A stretch of 64,000 bases of DNA from assembly GCF_014649775.1 (NCBI RefSeq), contig NZ_BMTR01000006.1, forward strand, positions 372,001 through 436,000, given 5' to 3'. This stretch comes from Streptomyces longisporoflavus. GTDB lineage: Bacteria > Actinomycetota > Actinomycetes > Streptomycetales > Streptomycetaceae. The translations under genes were made by a program, and so were the position numbers. The notes below the pieces were generated by a model. The model was not told where the DNA came from, made no database searches, and saw only the letters and a program-made list of their open reading frames with translations. Of the stretch, positions 42,663 to 51,140 are shown in pieces (the first letter of the stretch is position 1; every line of letters begins with the position of its first letter).

Positions 42663-43671
42663 CTTCAAAGCTGACCCCAAGGCCCCCCGGCTCACGCTCA
42701 CGCGCGCCGTCCGCTGGGACACCGTGGTCGGCGCTCTCCTTGTCGTGCTGCTCCTGATGTCGTTCTCCTTTGTCGACGGTTTCGGGAACGCCCTCAACCT
42801 GTCGTTCCTCATCGGCAATACGCTGCCCATCGCGCTGATCGCCCTGCCGATGACCCTTCTCGTCGTCTCCGGAGAGATCGATCTGTCGGTGGCCTCGACG
42901 GCGGGGCTCTCCGGAGCGGTGATGGGCGCGCTGTGGAACGCGGGCATGGCCATCGAGACGATCATTCCGCTGGTGCTCCTTCTCGGAGTCCTCTGCGGTC
43001 TGGTCAACGGCCTGCTCGTGACCCGTCTCGGGCTGCCCTCGCTCGCCGTGACCATCGGGACCATGGCCGCCTACCGGGGCATCGCGCAGATCGTCCTCGG
43101 CTCGGACGCCGTCACCGACTTCCCCTCGCAGTACCTGGACTTCGCGGCCGGACGCATCGGCGACACCTTCCTGCCGTACGCGTTCCTGCCCTTCCTCGCG
43201 CTGCTCGCGATCGCCGTCCTCGTCCTGCACGCCACGCCCTTCGGGCGCTCGCTCTTCGCCATCGGCGCCAACGAGGAGGCGGCGCGCTTCGCCGGTGTCC
43301 GCGTCAAGCGGCACAAGCTCTGGCTGTTCGTCGCCACCGGGCTCATGGCCGCGCTCACGGGCATCTTCTGGGCCCTGCACTACGCGAGTGCCCGCTACGA
43401 CAACGCCACCGGGCTCGAACTGTCCGTCGTCGCCGCCGTCCTGCTCGGCGGCATCGACTTCGACGGCGGCAAGGGAACGCTGGGCGGCGCGATCGCCGGA
43501 GTCTTCCTGCTCGGCGCTCTGCAGAACGCGATGAGCCTGCTCAACGTCTCCGCCCAGTCGCAGATCGTCGTCACCGGCGTGCTGCTCGTGGTGTCCGTGC
43601 TCGGGCCGCGCGTGGCCCGCCAGATCGCCGTCGCCAGAGCGGGCCGCCGCGCCGCTGCTCCCGCCCGCTGA
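42655..43671 (+). CDS. rhaQ: Rhamnose ABC importer permease RhaQ
   Basis: 338 aa, second ribose-type permease: EIDLSVASTAGLSGAVMG and the loop GANEEAARFAGVRVKRHK. The two permeases have the same layout and probably form a heterodimeric channel. Ends 38 bp before rhaS. Confidence 0.93.
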   Translation: MADFKADPKAPRLTLTRAVRWDTVVGALLVVLLLMSFSFVDGFGNALNLSFLIGNTLPIALIALPMTLLVVSGEIDLSVASTAGLSGAVMGALWNAGMAIETIIPLVLLLGVLCGLVNGLLVTRLGLPSLAVTIGTMAAYRGIAQIVLGSDAVTDFPSQYLDFAAGRIGDTFLPYAFLPFLALLAIAVLVLHATPFGRSLFAIGANEEAARFAGVRVKRHKLWLFVATGLMAALTGIFWALHYASARYDNATGLELSVVAAVLLGGIDFDGGKGTLGGAIAGVFLLGALQNAMSLLNVSAQSQIVVTGVLLVVSVLGPRVARQIAVARAGRRAAAPAR

Positions 43672-43709
43672 CTCCTCGTACCGTCGAACACGTCCGAAAG
43701 GGACCAACG

Positions 43710-44813
43710 ATGCTCTCTCCCCGCCGATCCGTCCGCCGTGCCGCCCTCGCCCGCGCCTGTGTGACCCTGGCCGCCGTCACCTCCCTCGCGCTCACCGCCA
43801 CCGCCTGCGGAGGCACCACCAAGGAGTCCTCGAAGAACGACGACGCGGGCAAGGCCTCGAACGCCAAGGCCGACCCGAACGCGAAGACCAAGAAGGGCTT
43901 GACCGTCGCCTTCCTGCCCAAGCAGGTCAACAACCCCTACTTCACCGTCGCCGACAAGGGCGGCGAGAAGGCGCTCGAGGAACTCGGCTCCTCGTACAAG
44001 GAGACAGGCCCCAACAGCGCCACCGACACCAGCGGGCAGGTCTCCTACGTCAACACCCTCACCCAGCAGCAGGTCGACGCCATGGCGGTCTCCGCGCAGG
44101 ACCCCGGCGCCCTGTGCACCGCCCTCAAGCAGGCCATGAAGAACGACATCAAGGTCGTCACCTACGACTCGGACACCAACCCCGGATGCCGTGACGTCTT
44201 CGTCTCGCAGTCCAGCGCCGAGGCGCTCGGCCGCACCCAGGTGGAACTGCTGGGCAAACAGCTCGACTACACGGGCGAGATCGCGATCCTCTCCGCCGCC
44301 CAGACCGCGACGAACCAGAACACCTGGATCGGCTACATGAAGAAGGAGCTGAAGAAGCCCAAGTACAAGAACATGAAGCTGGTCAAGACCGCCTACGGCA
44401 ACGACGACGCCCAGCAGTCCTTCCAGCAGACCCAGGGCCTGCTCCAGGAGCACCCGAAACTGGCCGGGATCATCTCCCCGACGACCGTCGGCATCAAGGC
44501 CGCCGCCCAGTACCTTTCGGGATCGAAGTACAAGGGCAAGGTGAAGCTCACCGGCCTCGGCACGCCCAACGACATGCGCCAGTACGTGAAGAACGGCACC
44601 GTCGAGGGCTTCGAGCTGTGGGACCCGGCCAAGCTCGGCGCGCTCGCCGCGCACACCGCCGTGGCCCTGAAGTCCGGGCAGATCACCGGCAAGGAGGGCG
44701 AGAAGTTCGAGGCGGGCGACCTCGGCAGCTTCACCATCGGCGCCAAGGGAGTCGTCGATCTCGGCGAACCGACCGTTTTCGACAAGAAGAACATCGACCA
44801 GTACAAATTCTGA
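43710..44813 (+). CDS. rhaS: Rhamnose-binding lipoprotein RhaS
   Basis: 367 aa, periplasmic-binding-protein type 1 fold (family 4, ribose-like). Signal peptide ending in lipobox-like TACG at about 32, a Lys/Ala/Asn-rich linker, then VAFLPKQVNNPYF and the hinge DPGALCTAL. The sequence follows the rhamnose-binding RhaS group. AAAGGGA precedes the ATG. It lies in the importer operon just before the LacI regulator. Confidence 0.93.
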   Translation: MLSPRRSVRRAALARACVTLAAVTSLALTATACGGTTKESSKNDDAGKASNAKADPNAKTKKGLTVAFLPKQVNNPYFTVADKGGEKALEELGSSYKETGPNSATDTSGQVSYVNTLTQQQVDAMAVSAQDPGALCTALKQAMKNDIKVVTYDSDTNPGCRDVFVSQSSAEALGRTQVELLGKQLDYTGEIAILSAAQTATNQNTWIGYMKKELKKPKYKNMKLVKTAYGNDDAQQSFQQTQGLLQEHPKLAGIISPTTVGIKAAAQYLSGSKYKGKVKLTGLGTPNDMRQYVKNGTVEGFELWDPAKLGALAAHTAVALKSGQITGKEGEKFEAGDLGSFTIGAKGVVDLGEPTVFDKKNIDQYKF

Positions 44814-44870
44814 GGGGATCGCGTGCGGCGGTGCACGAGGCACCGCACGAGCAGAGGAACAAGGGGACGC

Positions 44871-45887
44871 ATGGTCGGCATCAAAGACGTGGCCAAGCAC
44901 GCCGGCGTGTCGGTGGGCACGGTGTCGAATGTGATCAACCGCCCGGACGTGGTCTCCGAGGAGACCCGCCACCGGGTGCGGTCCGTGATCGAGCGGCTCG
45001 GCTACGTCCGCAGCGAGTCCGCACGCCAGCTGCGCGCGGGCCAGAGCCGCATCATGGCGCTGCTCGTGCTCGACATGGGCAACCCCTTCTTCGTGGACGT
45101 CGCGCGCGGTGCCGAGCGGGCCGCGCGCGACGCGGGGCTGCGCGTCATGATGTGCAACAGCGGACAAAGTGCCTCCGAGGAGGCCGAGTATCTGGCGCTC
45201 TTCGCCGAGCAGCGGGTACGAGGCGTGCTGCTGACCCCGGCCGACGCGACGGGACGCAACATCGAGGCCTTCCGCAGGCACGCCATCCCCTTCGTCCTGG
45301 TCGACCGGGTCGCCGAGGGCGCCACCGAGTGCTCCGTCTCCGTGGACGACGTCCTGGGCGGTGCGCTCGCGGTGCGCCATCTCGTCGACACGGGGCACCG
45401 CAGCATCGCGTACGTGAGCGGCCCGCCCGGACTCAACCAGGTCAAGGACCGCAGGCAGGGAGCGCTGCAAGCCCTCGCCGAGGCCGGGCTGCCGGCGTCG
45501 GCGCTGCGGGAGCTGCCCACCGAACGCCTCGACGTGGCCGCGGGCCGCGACGCGGGCGCCCGCGTCCTCGGTCTCGCCGAGCGGCCCACGGCCGTCTTCT
45601 GCGCCAACGACCTGCTCGCACTCGGGGTGCTCCAGGCGATGTACGCGGCCGGGGTCAGCGTGCCCGAGGACATCGCCATCGTCGGCTACGACGACATCGA
45701 GTTCGCCGCCGCGGCCGTCGTCCCGCTCACCTCGGTGCGCCAGCCCGCCATCAAGATGGGCGCCATGGCCGCGGAACTGCTCCTGGAGGAGACCGAGTCG
45801 GACGCCGACCCGGAAGAGCACGGCCATCGGCGCGTGGTGCTCCAGCCGGAACTCGTGGTGCGGCGCTCCAGCCTGGTGCCCCGCTGA
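44871..45887 (+). CDS. LacI-family repressor, probable rhamnose regulator
   Basis: 338 aa. Helix-turn-helix with hinge: IKDVAKHAGVSVGTVSNVIN at residues 4-23, then a sugar-binding periplasmic-type domain (VDDVLGGALAVRHLVDTGHR, VGYDDIEFA). AAGGGG precedes the ATG. It is the last gene of the importer operon and thus autoregulated through the site at 40024-40035. It is the natural candidate to bind both TGAAAC-type palindromes and to be released by rhamnose or a catabolic intermediate. Confidence 0.93.
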   Translation: MVGIKDVAKHAGVSVGTVSNVINRPDVVSEETRHRVRSVIERLGYVRSESARQLRAGQSRIMALLVLDMGNPFFVDVARGAERAARDAGLRVMMCNSGQSASEEAEYLALFAEQRVRGVLLTPADATGRNIEAFRRHAIPFVLVDRVAEGATECSVSVDDVLGGALAVRHLVDTGHRSIAYVSGPPGLNQVKDRRQGALQALAEAGLPASALRELPTERLDVAAGRDAGARVLGLAERPTAVFCANDLLALGVLQAMYAAGVSVPEDIAIVGYDDIEFAAAAVVPLTSVRQPAIKMGAMAAELLLEETESDADPEEHGHRRVVLQPELVVRRSSLVPR

Positions 45888-45954
45888 CGGCCCCCGGGGC
45901 AGGTGTGCTGAACTGGGGCGAAGCGTCCCGTTCCGTATGCACCCAGGAGCCCTC

Positions 45955-47265
45955 TTGACCGCCACCGCCTCCTACCGCCAGCCCGGTGTGGTCCTCACCG
46001 ACCACCGCTTCTCCGTGCCCCTCGTCCACGACGACCCGGCGGGGGAGCGGATCGAGGTGTTCGCCCGGGAGGCCGTGGCGAGCGCGCACGCGGACGGCGC
46101 GGGCCTGCCGTGGTTGGTGTATCTGCAGGGCGGCCCGGGATGCGGGGCCAACCGCTTCGTGGGCAAGGAGGCGTGGCTGGGCAGGGCCCTTCAGGACTAC
46201 CGGGTGCTGCTCCTCGACCAGCGCGGAACGGGCAGCTCCACTCCGGCCACGCGCCAGACACTGCCCCTGCGCGGCGGCCCCCGGGAGCAGGCCGACTACC
46301 TCACGCACTTCCGCGCCGACTCCATCGTCCGCGACTGCGAGCTGATCCGGCGCGAGCTGACCGGCGGCGCCCCCTGGACCGTACTGGGCCAGAGCTTCGG
46401 CGGCTTCTGCGCCACCCACTACCTGTCGGCGGCCCCCGAGGGCCTGCACACCGCCGTCATCACCGGCGGCCTGCCCACGCTCGACGGCCACGCCGACGAC
46501 GTCTACCGCGCCGCCTACCCGCGCATGCAGCGCAAGAGCGCCGCCCACTACGCCCGCTACCCGCAGGACGTCGAGCGCGCCCGCCGCATCGCCGCCCACC
46601 TCGCCGAGCACGAGCCGGTCCTGAACGGCGGCTACCGCCTCACCGTCGAGGCGTTCCAGTCCCTCGGCATGCTCCTCGGCACGAAGGACGGCAGCCACCG
46701 CCTGCACTACCTCCTGGAGGACGCCTTCGTGCGGACCCCGGCCGGGTTCGAGCTGTCCGACGCGTTCCAGGAACACGTGCAGGCCGAACTGTCGCTCAGG
46801 GACCGCCCCCTCTTCGCGCTCATGCACGAGTCGATCTACGGCCAGGGCGAGCGCCCCACCGACTGGTCGGCGGAGCGCGTGCGCGGCGAGTTCCCGCAGT
46901 TCGACCCCGGCAAGGCGCTCGCCGGGGACGCCCCGCTGCTCTTCACCGGGGAGGCCGTCCAGCGCTGGCAGTTCGACTGCGACCCCGCCCTGCGGCCCTT
47001 GCGCGAGACCGCCGACCTCCTCGCCGCACGCACCGACTGGGCGCCCTTGTACGACACGGCACGCCTCGCCGCGAACGAGGTGCCGGCCGCCGCCGCGATC
47101 TACCACGACGACATGTACGTGGACACCGACCACTCCCTGCGCACCGCTCGCGCCATCCGCGGCCTGCGGACCTGGGTAACCGACGAGTACGAGCACGACG
47201 GCCTGCGGATGGGCGCGCCGCGCGTCCTCGACCGGCTTCTCGCGCTCACGCGGGGCGAGGCCTGA
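45955..47265 (+). CDS. Prolyl-aminopeptidase-like alpha/beta hydrolase (S33)
   Basis: 436 aa. Motifs of the proline iminopeptidase group: LQGGPGCGA (oxyanion region), DQRGTGSS, nucleophile serine in LGQSFGG and a C-terminal DMYVDTDHS with the probable catalytic histidine. Cytoplasmic; would remove N-terminal proline from short peptides. I prefer the TTG at 45955 because AGGAG sits 5 bases upstream; ATG 45937 would add six residues. Unrelated to the rhamnose genes upstream apart from direction. Confidence 0.88.
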   Translation: MTATASYRQPGVVLTDHRFSVPLVHDDPAGERIEVFAREAVASAHADGAGLPWLVYLQGGPGCGANRFVGKEAWLGRALQDYRVLLLDQRGTGSSTPATRQTLPLRGGPREQADYLTHFRADSIVRDCELIRRELTGGAPWTVLGQSFGGFCATHYLSAAPEGLHTAVITGGLPTLDGHADDVYRAAYPRMQRKSAAHYARYPQDVERARRIAAHLAEHEPVLNGGYRLTVEAFQSLGMLLGTKDGSHRLHYLLEDAFVRTPAGFELSDAFQEHVQAELSLRDRPLFALMHESIYGQGERPTDWSAERVRGEFPQFDPGKALAGDAPLLFTGEAVQRWQFDCDPALRPLRETADLLAARTDWAPLYDTARLAANEVPAAAAIYHDDMYVDTDHSLRTARAIRGLRTWVTDEYEHDGLRMGAPRVLDRLLALTRGEA

Positions 47266-47316
47266 GACGTCGGCAGGGGTGAGGTCCGGGCCCTCCGCGG
47301 CCGGGCCCCGCGCCGC

Positions 47317-47322
47317 TAGGCT
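47317..47322 (+). promoter_or_regulatory. -10 hexamer of a leaderless promoter (PIG-L gene)
   Basis: TAGGCT is followed by six bases and the ATG with no ribosome-binding site, the usual layout of leaderless Streptomyces genes. Confidence 0.5.
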
Positions 47323-47328
47323 GCGGGC

Positions 47329-48081
47329 ATGACAGAGCCGTTGCATGCGAACGACCAGCTCACCCCCATGCCCGAGGACTGGCAGCGCGCCCTTGCCGTC
47401 GTGGCCCACCCCGACGACCTGGAGTACGGCTGCTCGGCGGCGATCGCCGGCTGGACGGACGGCGGACGCGAGGTCTCCTACCTCCTTGCCAGCCGAGGGG
47501 AGGCGGGCATCGACACTCTCGATCCGGCCACGTGCGGGCCGCTGCGCGAGCGCGAGCAGCGGGCCGGCGCGGCGGTCGTCGGCGTGTCGGCCGTGGAGTT
47601 CCTCGACCACAAGGACGGCGTGATCGAGTACGGGACACCGCTGCGCCGCGACATCGCCGCCGCGATCCGCAGGCACCGGCCCGAGCTCGTGATCACGCTC
47701 AACTACCGCGACACCTGGGGCGGCGTCGCCTGGAACACCCCGGACCACGTCGCCGTCGGGCGCGCCACCCTGGACGCCGTGGCGGACGCGGGCAACCGCT
47801 GGATCTTCCCCGAGCTGATCGAGGAGGACGCGCTCGAACCCTGGAACGGCGTGCGCTGGGTGGCCGTGGCCGGTTCCTCCTCGCCCACGCACGCGGCGGA
47901 CGCGACGGCGGGCCTGGAGCGCTCGGTGCGCTCGCTCCTGGAACACCGCACCTACATCGAGGGGTTGACGCGAGAGGACCCCGAGAAGTACTGCCGCGAG
48001 TTCCTCACCGGCAACGCACAGCAGGTGGCACCGCGCTTCGGCGGGAAGCCCGCGGTGGCCTTCGAGGTCTTCAGTCGCTGA
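47329..48081 (+). CDS. PIG-L family deacetylase
   Basis: 250 aa. Zinc motif AHPDDLEYG near residue 26 and the downstream histidine in NTPDHVAVG around 140; general-base Asp in the first motif. Family members remove N-acetyl groups from GlcNAc derivatives, including the MshB step of mycothiol synthesis and its conjugate amidase Mca. This one is shorter than MshB and Mca (about 290 aa), so its substrate is open. Probably translated from a leaderless message. Confidence 0.9.
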   Translation: MTEPLHANDQLTPMPEDWQRALAVVAHPDDLEYGCSAAIAGWTDGGREVSYLLASRGEAGIDTLDPATCGPLREREQRAGAAVVGVSAVEFLDHKDGVIEYGTPLRRDIAAAIRRHRPELVITLNYRDTWGGVAWNTPDHVAVGRATLDAVADAGNRWIFPELIEEDALEPWNGVRWVAVAGSSSPTHAADATAGLERSVRSLLEHRTYIEGLTREDPEKYCREFLTGNAQQVAPRFGGKPAVAFEVFSR

Positions 48082-48096
48082 GCCGCCGCCAGTACG

Positions 48097-48130
48097 CTGA
48101 CGGTGCGTCAGATTCCTGACGTACCGTCAG
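48097..48130. promoter_or_regulatory. Two perfect palindromes CTGACG-N3-CGTCAG
   Basis: CTGACGGTGCGTCAG at 48097-48111 and CTGACGTACCGTCAG at 48116-48130, centres 19 bp apart. Both arms are identical and only the 3-bp centres differ, so they are almost certainly a tandem operator in front of the enoyl-CoA hydratase gene. The regulator is not in this window next to it. Confidence 0.8.
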
Positions 48131-48154
48131 AAAGCAGGCTGGAGCTGATGCCGC

Positions 48155-48991
48155 ATGATCGACACCATCGGCACGGACATCCCGGAGGGCGAGGAGCGGC
48201 TGCGCCTGGACATCGAGGACGGTCTGGGCATCCTCACCCTGTGCCATCCGCGCAAGCTCAACGCGTGGAGCTGGGAGGCCACGCGCCAGCTCGGCATCTT
48301 CGCCGACCGGGTCCGCTTCGACGACTCGATCAGGGCGGTGCTGCTGCGGGCCGAGGGGCGGGCCTTCTGCGCCGGGATCGACATCACCGCGCACGTCGGC
48401 GACGCGATCGGCGGCCGGTCGGGATCCGAACGCGCCCGCAACTACTACGAGGCCCTGCGCTGGGTCCACGAACGTTTCCGCGTCTTCGCGGGCCTTCCGC
48501 AGCCGATCGTCGCCGCCGTGCAGGGGTACTGCCTCGGCTTCGGCTTCGAGCTGGCGCTGATGGCGGACGTGCGGATCGCGTCGGACGACGCGGTGTTCGC
48601 GCTGCCCGAGGCGCAGATCGGTGTCGCGGTGGACGCGGGCGGCGATCTGCGCATCGCGCGTGAGGCGGGCGCGGGCTGGGCGAAGCTGCTCTCGCTCACC
48701 GGCCGCCGGATCGACGCCGCCACGGCCGAGCGGCTGCGCCTCGTCCAGATCGTCACACCGGTCGACGAACTGGCCAAGACGGCGCGCGACGTCGCCGCGG
48801 AGATCGCGGCGAACGGCCCGCTGGCCGTGCAGGGCATCAAGCGGGGCATCGACACATACGCGGACGCGGGGATGGCAGCCGCCCTCGACCAGGTCGCGAT
48901 GAACGCGGCCATCACGCTGACGTCGGAGGACTCCCGCGCCGGGTACGCGGCGAAGGGGGAGCGGCGGACGGCGAAGTTCGAGGGCAAGTAG
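48155..48991 (+). CDS. Enoyl-CoA hydratase/isomerase
   Basis: 278-aa crotonase-fold protein. Oxyanion-hole stretches: GRAFCAGIDITA and VQGYCLGFGFELALMADVRI. In the second segment the usual catalytic Glu pair of true hydratases is replaced around LPEAQIGVAVDAGG, where an Asp follows, pattern closer to isomerase/dienoyl-type crotonases; exact reaction is uncertain. GGAG lies about ten bases before the ATG. Expression is probably set by the tandem palindromes upstream. Confidence 0.88.
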   Translation: MIDTIGTDIPEGEERLRLDIEDGLGILTLCHPRKLNAWSWEATRQLGIFADRVRFDDSIRAVLLRAEGRAFCAGIDITAHVGDAIGGRSGSERARNYYEALRWVHERFRVFAGLPQPIVAAVQGYCLGFGFELALMADVRIASDDAVFALPEAQIGVAVDAGGDLRIAREAGAGWAKLLSLTGRRIDAATAERLRLVQIVTPVDELAKTARDVAAEIAANGPLAVQGIKRGIDTYADAGMAAALDQVAMNAAITLTSEDSRAGYAAKGERRTAKFEGK

Positions 48992-49113
48992 TCTCCGGCG
49001 CTGCGTCGGAGCAGGTCACGTCCCTCGGCCGGAGGGGTCCGCCACAGCCCGTGTCGCCGTCACGGGAAAGCAGGGCAGGGCGGGCCCCTGGACGCGGACG
49101 GCAGGGTGCCTTG

Positions 49114-50061
49114 CTACTCCCCGAAAGGCCCCCGCCCCAGCTGCTCCCGCACCGTCACCACTTCCGGGCTCACCAAGCCCCGTCGCTGCCAGTTCGCGCC
49201 GTCGACGACCAGGGTGTGGCCGGTGATGAAGCGGGCGTAGGGCGAGGCGAGGAACGTCGCGGCCCAGCCCAGTTCGCGTGGGGCGCCGACGCGCAGAGCG
49301 GGTTGGCGGGCGTCGAGCTCCCGGTGGGGGCCGTCCGGTTCGTGTTCCCTGGCGGGCGCCGCCCGGTCGAGGTTGCCGCGGATGTCGGCGGTCATGTCCT
49401 CGTGCGGCATCAGGCCCGGCACCAGGCCGTTGACCTGGATTCCGTACGGGGCCCACTCCACCGCCAGGCTCTCGACGAGGCTCTGTACGCCCGCCTTGGC
49501 AGCGGCGCTGTGCGCGAAGCCGGGGCCGCCCGTCCACGCGTACGACGCACCGATGTTGATGACGGAGCCGGGGGAGCCCGCCGCGAGATGGCGGCGGGCG
49601 AACTCGCGTGTCATCAGGAACGTCCCGGTCAGCGTGATGTCCACGACCGAGCGCCACGCGTTCGGTGACATGTCCTCCGCGGGCACGGGGAAGTTGGCCG
49701 CCGCGTTGTTGACCAGGACGCCCGGCAGACCGTACGCCTGCCGGGCCGCGTCGAACACCTCGGCGACGCGCTCCGGGTCCCGGATGTCGCACGGTACGGC
49801 CGTCACCCGCCCGCCGAGGCCCGCGAGTTCGTCCCGCGCCGCCCTCAGCCGGTCCTCCTTGCGGCCGGCGATCACCAGATCAGCGCCGAGCCGCGCGAAC
49901 TCCGCGGCGATCGCCTTGCCGAGGCCGGTCCCGCCGCCGGTCACGAGCACGACCGCTCCGTCGTACGTGCCCTCCGGCAAGGCGCTCGTGCCGAGCGGGG
50001 CGGGAGCCGGAAGCCCCGGCAGAACCCTTTCGTGCGCATCGTCCGTCACGTCATCCGTCAT
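49114..50061 (-). CDS. SDR with 2,4-dienoyl-CoA-reductase-type active site
   Basis: 315 aa. NADP(H) loop VTGGGTGLGKAIA, NNAAANFPVP, and an active-site segment in which the usual YxxxK is SAAAK, with a Tyr 11 residues before the Ser (GASYAWTGG). That Tyr-Ser-Lys spacing (0, +11, +15) matches 2,4-dienoyl-CoA reductase of the DECR type and not classical SDR dehydrogenases. It would reduce dienoyl-CoA in the degradation of unsaturated fatty acids. A stretch rich in Asp/Glu/Pro/His near 235-255 is an unusual insertion. Ends convergent to the enoyl-CoA hydratase. Confidence 0.88.
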   Translation of the reverse strand: MTDDVTDDAHERVLPGLPAPAPLGTSALPEGTYDGAVVLVTGGGTGLGKAIAAEFARLGADLVIAGRKEDRLRAARDELAGLGGRVTAVPCDIRDPERVAEVFDAARQAYGLPGVLVNNAAANFPVPAEDMSPNAWRSVVDITLTGTFLMTREFARRHLAAGSPGSVINIGASYAWTGGPGFAHSAAAKAGVQSLVESLAVEWAPYGIQVNGLVPGLMPHEDMTADIRGNLDRAAPAREHEPDGPHRELDARQPALRVGAPRELGWAATFLASPYARFITGHTLVVDGANWQRRGLVSPEVVTVREQLGRGPFGE

Positions 50062-50112
50062 GGCCGCATCGATATCGCGGAACGCCTCAAAGCTCCATGC
50101 TCGTACGGGACT

Positions 50113-51063
50113 TCAAGCCCTGCGCGACTTCACGCCCGCGTCGATGTCCGCGAGGACGAGCTCGTTGTTGATCGTGAGTCCGGCCTGGTACCCCGCGGCG
50201 GCGGCATTGATCACCTGCACCTTGGGGCCCGTCGCGTTGCCCACGGCCCACACGCCGGGAACGCTCGTGCGCCCGTCCGCGTCCACGGCCGGGTAGGGCC
50301 CGAAGGGCGTGTCCCGGGTGTCCGCGCCGAGCTGTTCAAGGAGTTCGTCGCGGGGACGCGTCCCGGCCCCCACGAACAGGACCGAGCGCGGGACCACCCG
50401 GCCGTCCGCGAGCCGCACTCCAGCAAGCCGGTCGTCCTCCACGACCAGCCCGCTCACCGCGCCTTCCACCACCGTGACCCCGGCGACGTCCAGCTTCTCC
50501 CGGTCGTCGGCGGACAACTCCGGCCCGGTGTGCAGGAACAGTGTCACGTCCTTGGACCACTGCGTGATCAGCAGTGCCTGATGGATGCCGGAGACCGGCG
50601 ACGCGAGCACGCCGAAGGCCTGGTCCCGCACCTCGTAGCCGTGGCAGTACGGGCAGTGCAGTACGTCGCGGCCCCAGCGCTCGGCGAGGCCCGGCACGTC
50701 GGGAAGGTCGTCGACCAGGCCCGTGGCCACGACGACGCGGCGCGCGTGCACGCCGCGGCCGTTGCCGAGGCCGACCTCGAACTCCCCGGCACCGTCCGGC
50801 CGTACGGCCGTCACGCGGTCGTCGGCGATCTCGACCCCGTACTCCCGCACCTCCCGCCGCCCCTCGGCCAGGAACTCGGCGGGCGGCATCCCGTCCCGGG
50901 ACAGATAGCCCTGCATGTGCGCGGCGGGCGCGTTGCGCGGCTCGCCCGCGTCCACGATCAGGACGCGGCGGCGCGACCGGCCCAGGACGAGCCCCGCGCT
51001 GAGCCCCGCCGCACCACCGCCGACAACGACCACGTCGTACGCGCTGCTGTTGTTGCTGTTCAT
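50113..51063 (-). CDS. Thioredoxin-reductase-like FAD oxidoreductase
   Basis: 316 aa. FAD motif VVVVGGGAAGLSAGLVLGR near the N-terminus, redox-active cysteines in HCPYCHGYE at about 136, second FAD motif GVWAVGNATGPKVQV. In length and order this is a low-molecular-weight thioredoxin-reductase-like enzyme, but the NADPH region is shortened compared with TrxB, so it may use another electron donor or substrate (as in gliotoxin-type or ferredoxin-dependent relatives). Start at MNSNNSSAYD behind GGAGG. Divergent from the XRE-cupin regulator. Confidence 0.9.
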   Translation of the reverse strand: MNSNNSSAYDVVVVGGGAAGLSAGLVLGRSRRRVLIVDAGEPRNAPAAHMQGYLSRDGMPPAEFLAEGRREVREYGVEIADDRVTAVRPDGAGEFEVGLGNGRGVHARRVVVATGLVDDLPDVPGLAERWGRDVLHCPYCHGYEVRDQAFGVLASPVSGIHQALLITQWSKDVTLFLHTGPELSADDREKLDVAGVTVVEGAVSGLVVEDDRLAGVRLADGRVVPRSVLFVGAGTRPRDELLEQLGADTRDTPFGPYPAVDADGRTSVPGVWAVGNATGPKVQVINAAAAGYQAGLTINNELVLADIDAGVKSRRA

Positions 51064-51103
51064 CGTGACCACCTCCACGCAGACCGTCGCATCGAGTGTG
51101 AGG

Positions 51104-51134
51104 GATTGACAATCAAGTTTGCCGATACTGCAAT
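51104..51134 (+). promoter_or_regulatory. Promoter with overlapping inverted repeats (XRE-cupin gene)
   Basis: TTGACA (51106-51111), 17-base spacer and TGCAAT (51129-51134) precede the ATG by six bases, so the message may be leaderless. GATTGACAATC (51104-51114) is a perfect 5-1-5 inverted repeat over the -35; TTGC-N7-GCAA (51119-51133) covers the -10. Both are candidate operators for the encoded regulator. Confidence 0.55.
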
Positions 51135-51140
51135 AAAGGC

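Noticed and set aside
48993..49011. CTCCG/CGGAG stem after the enoyl-CoA hydratase as a terminator
   Set aside because: Only 5-bp arms with a 9-base loop; too weak to call.
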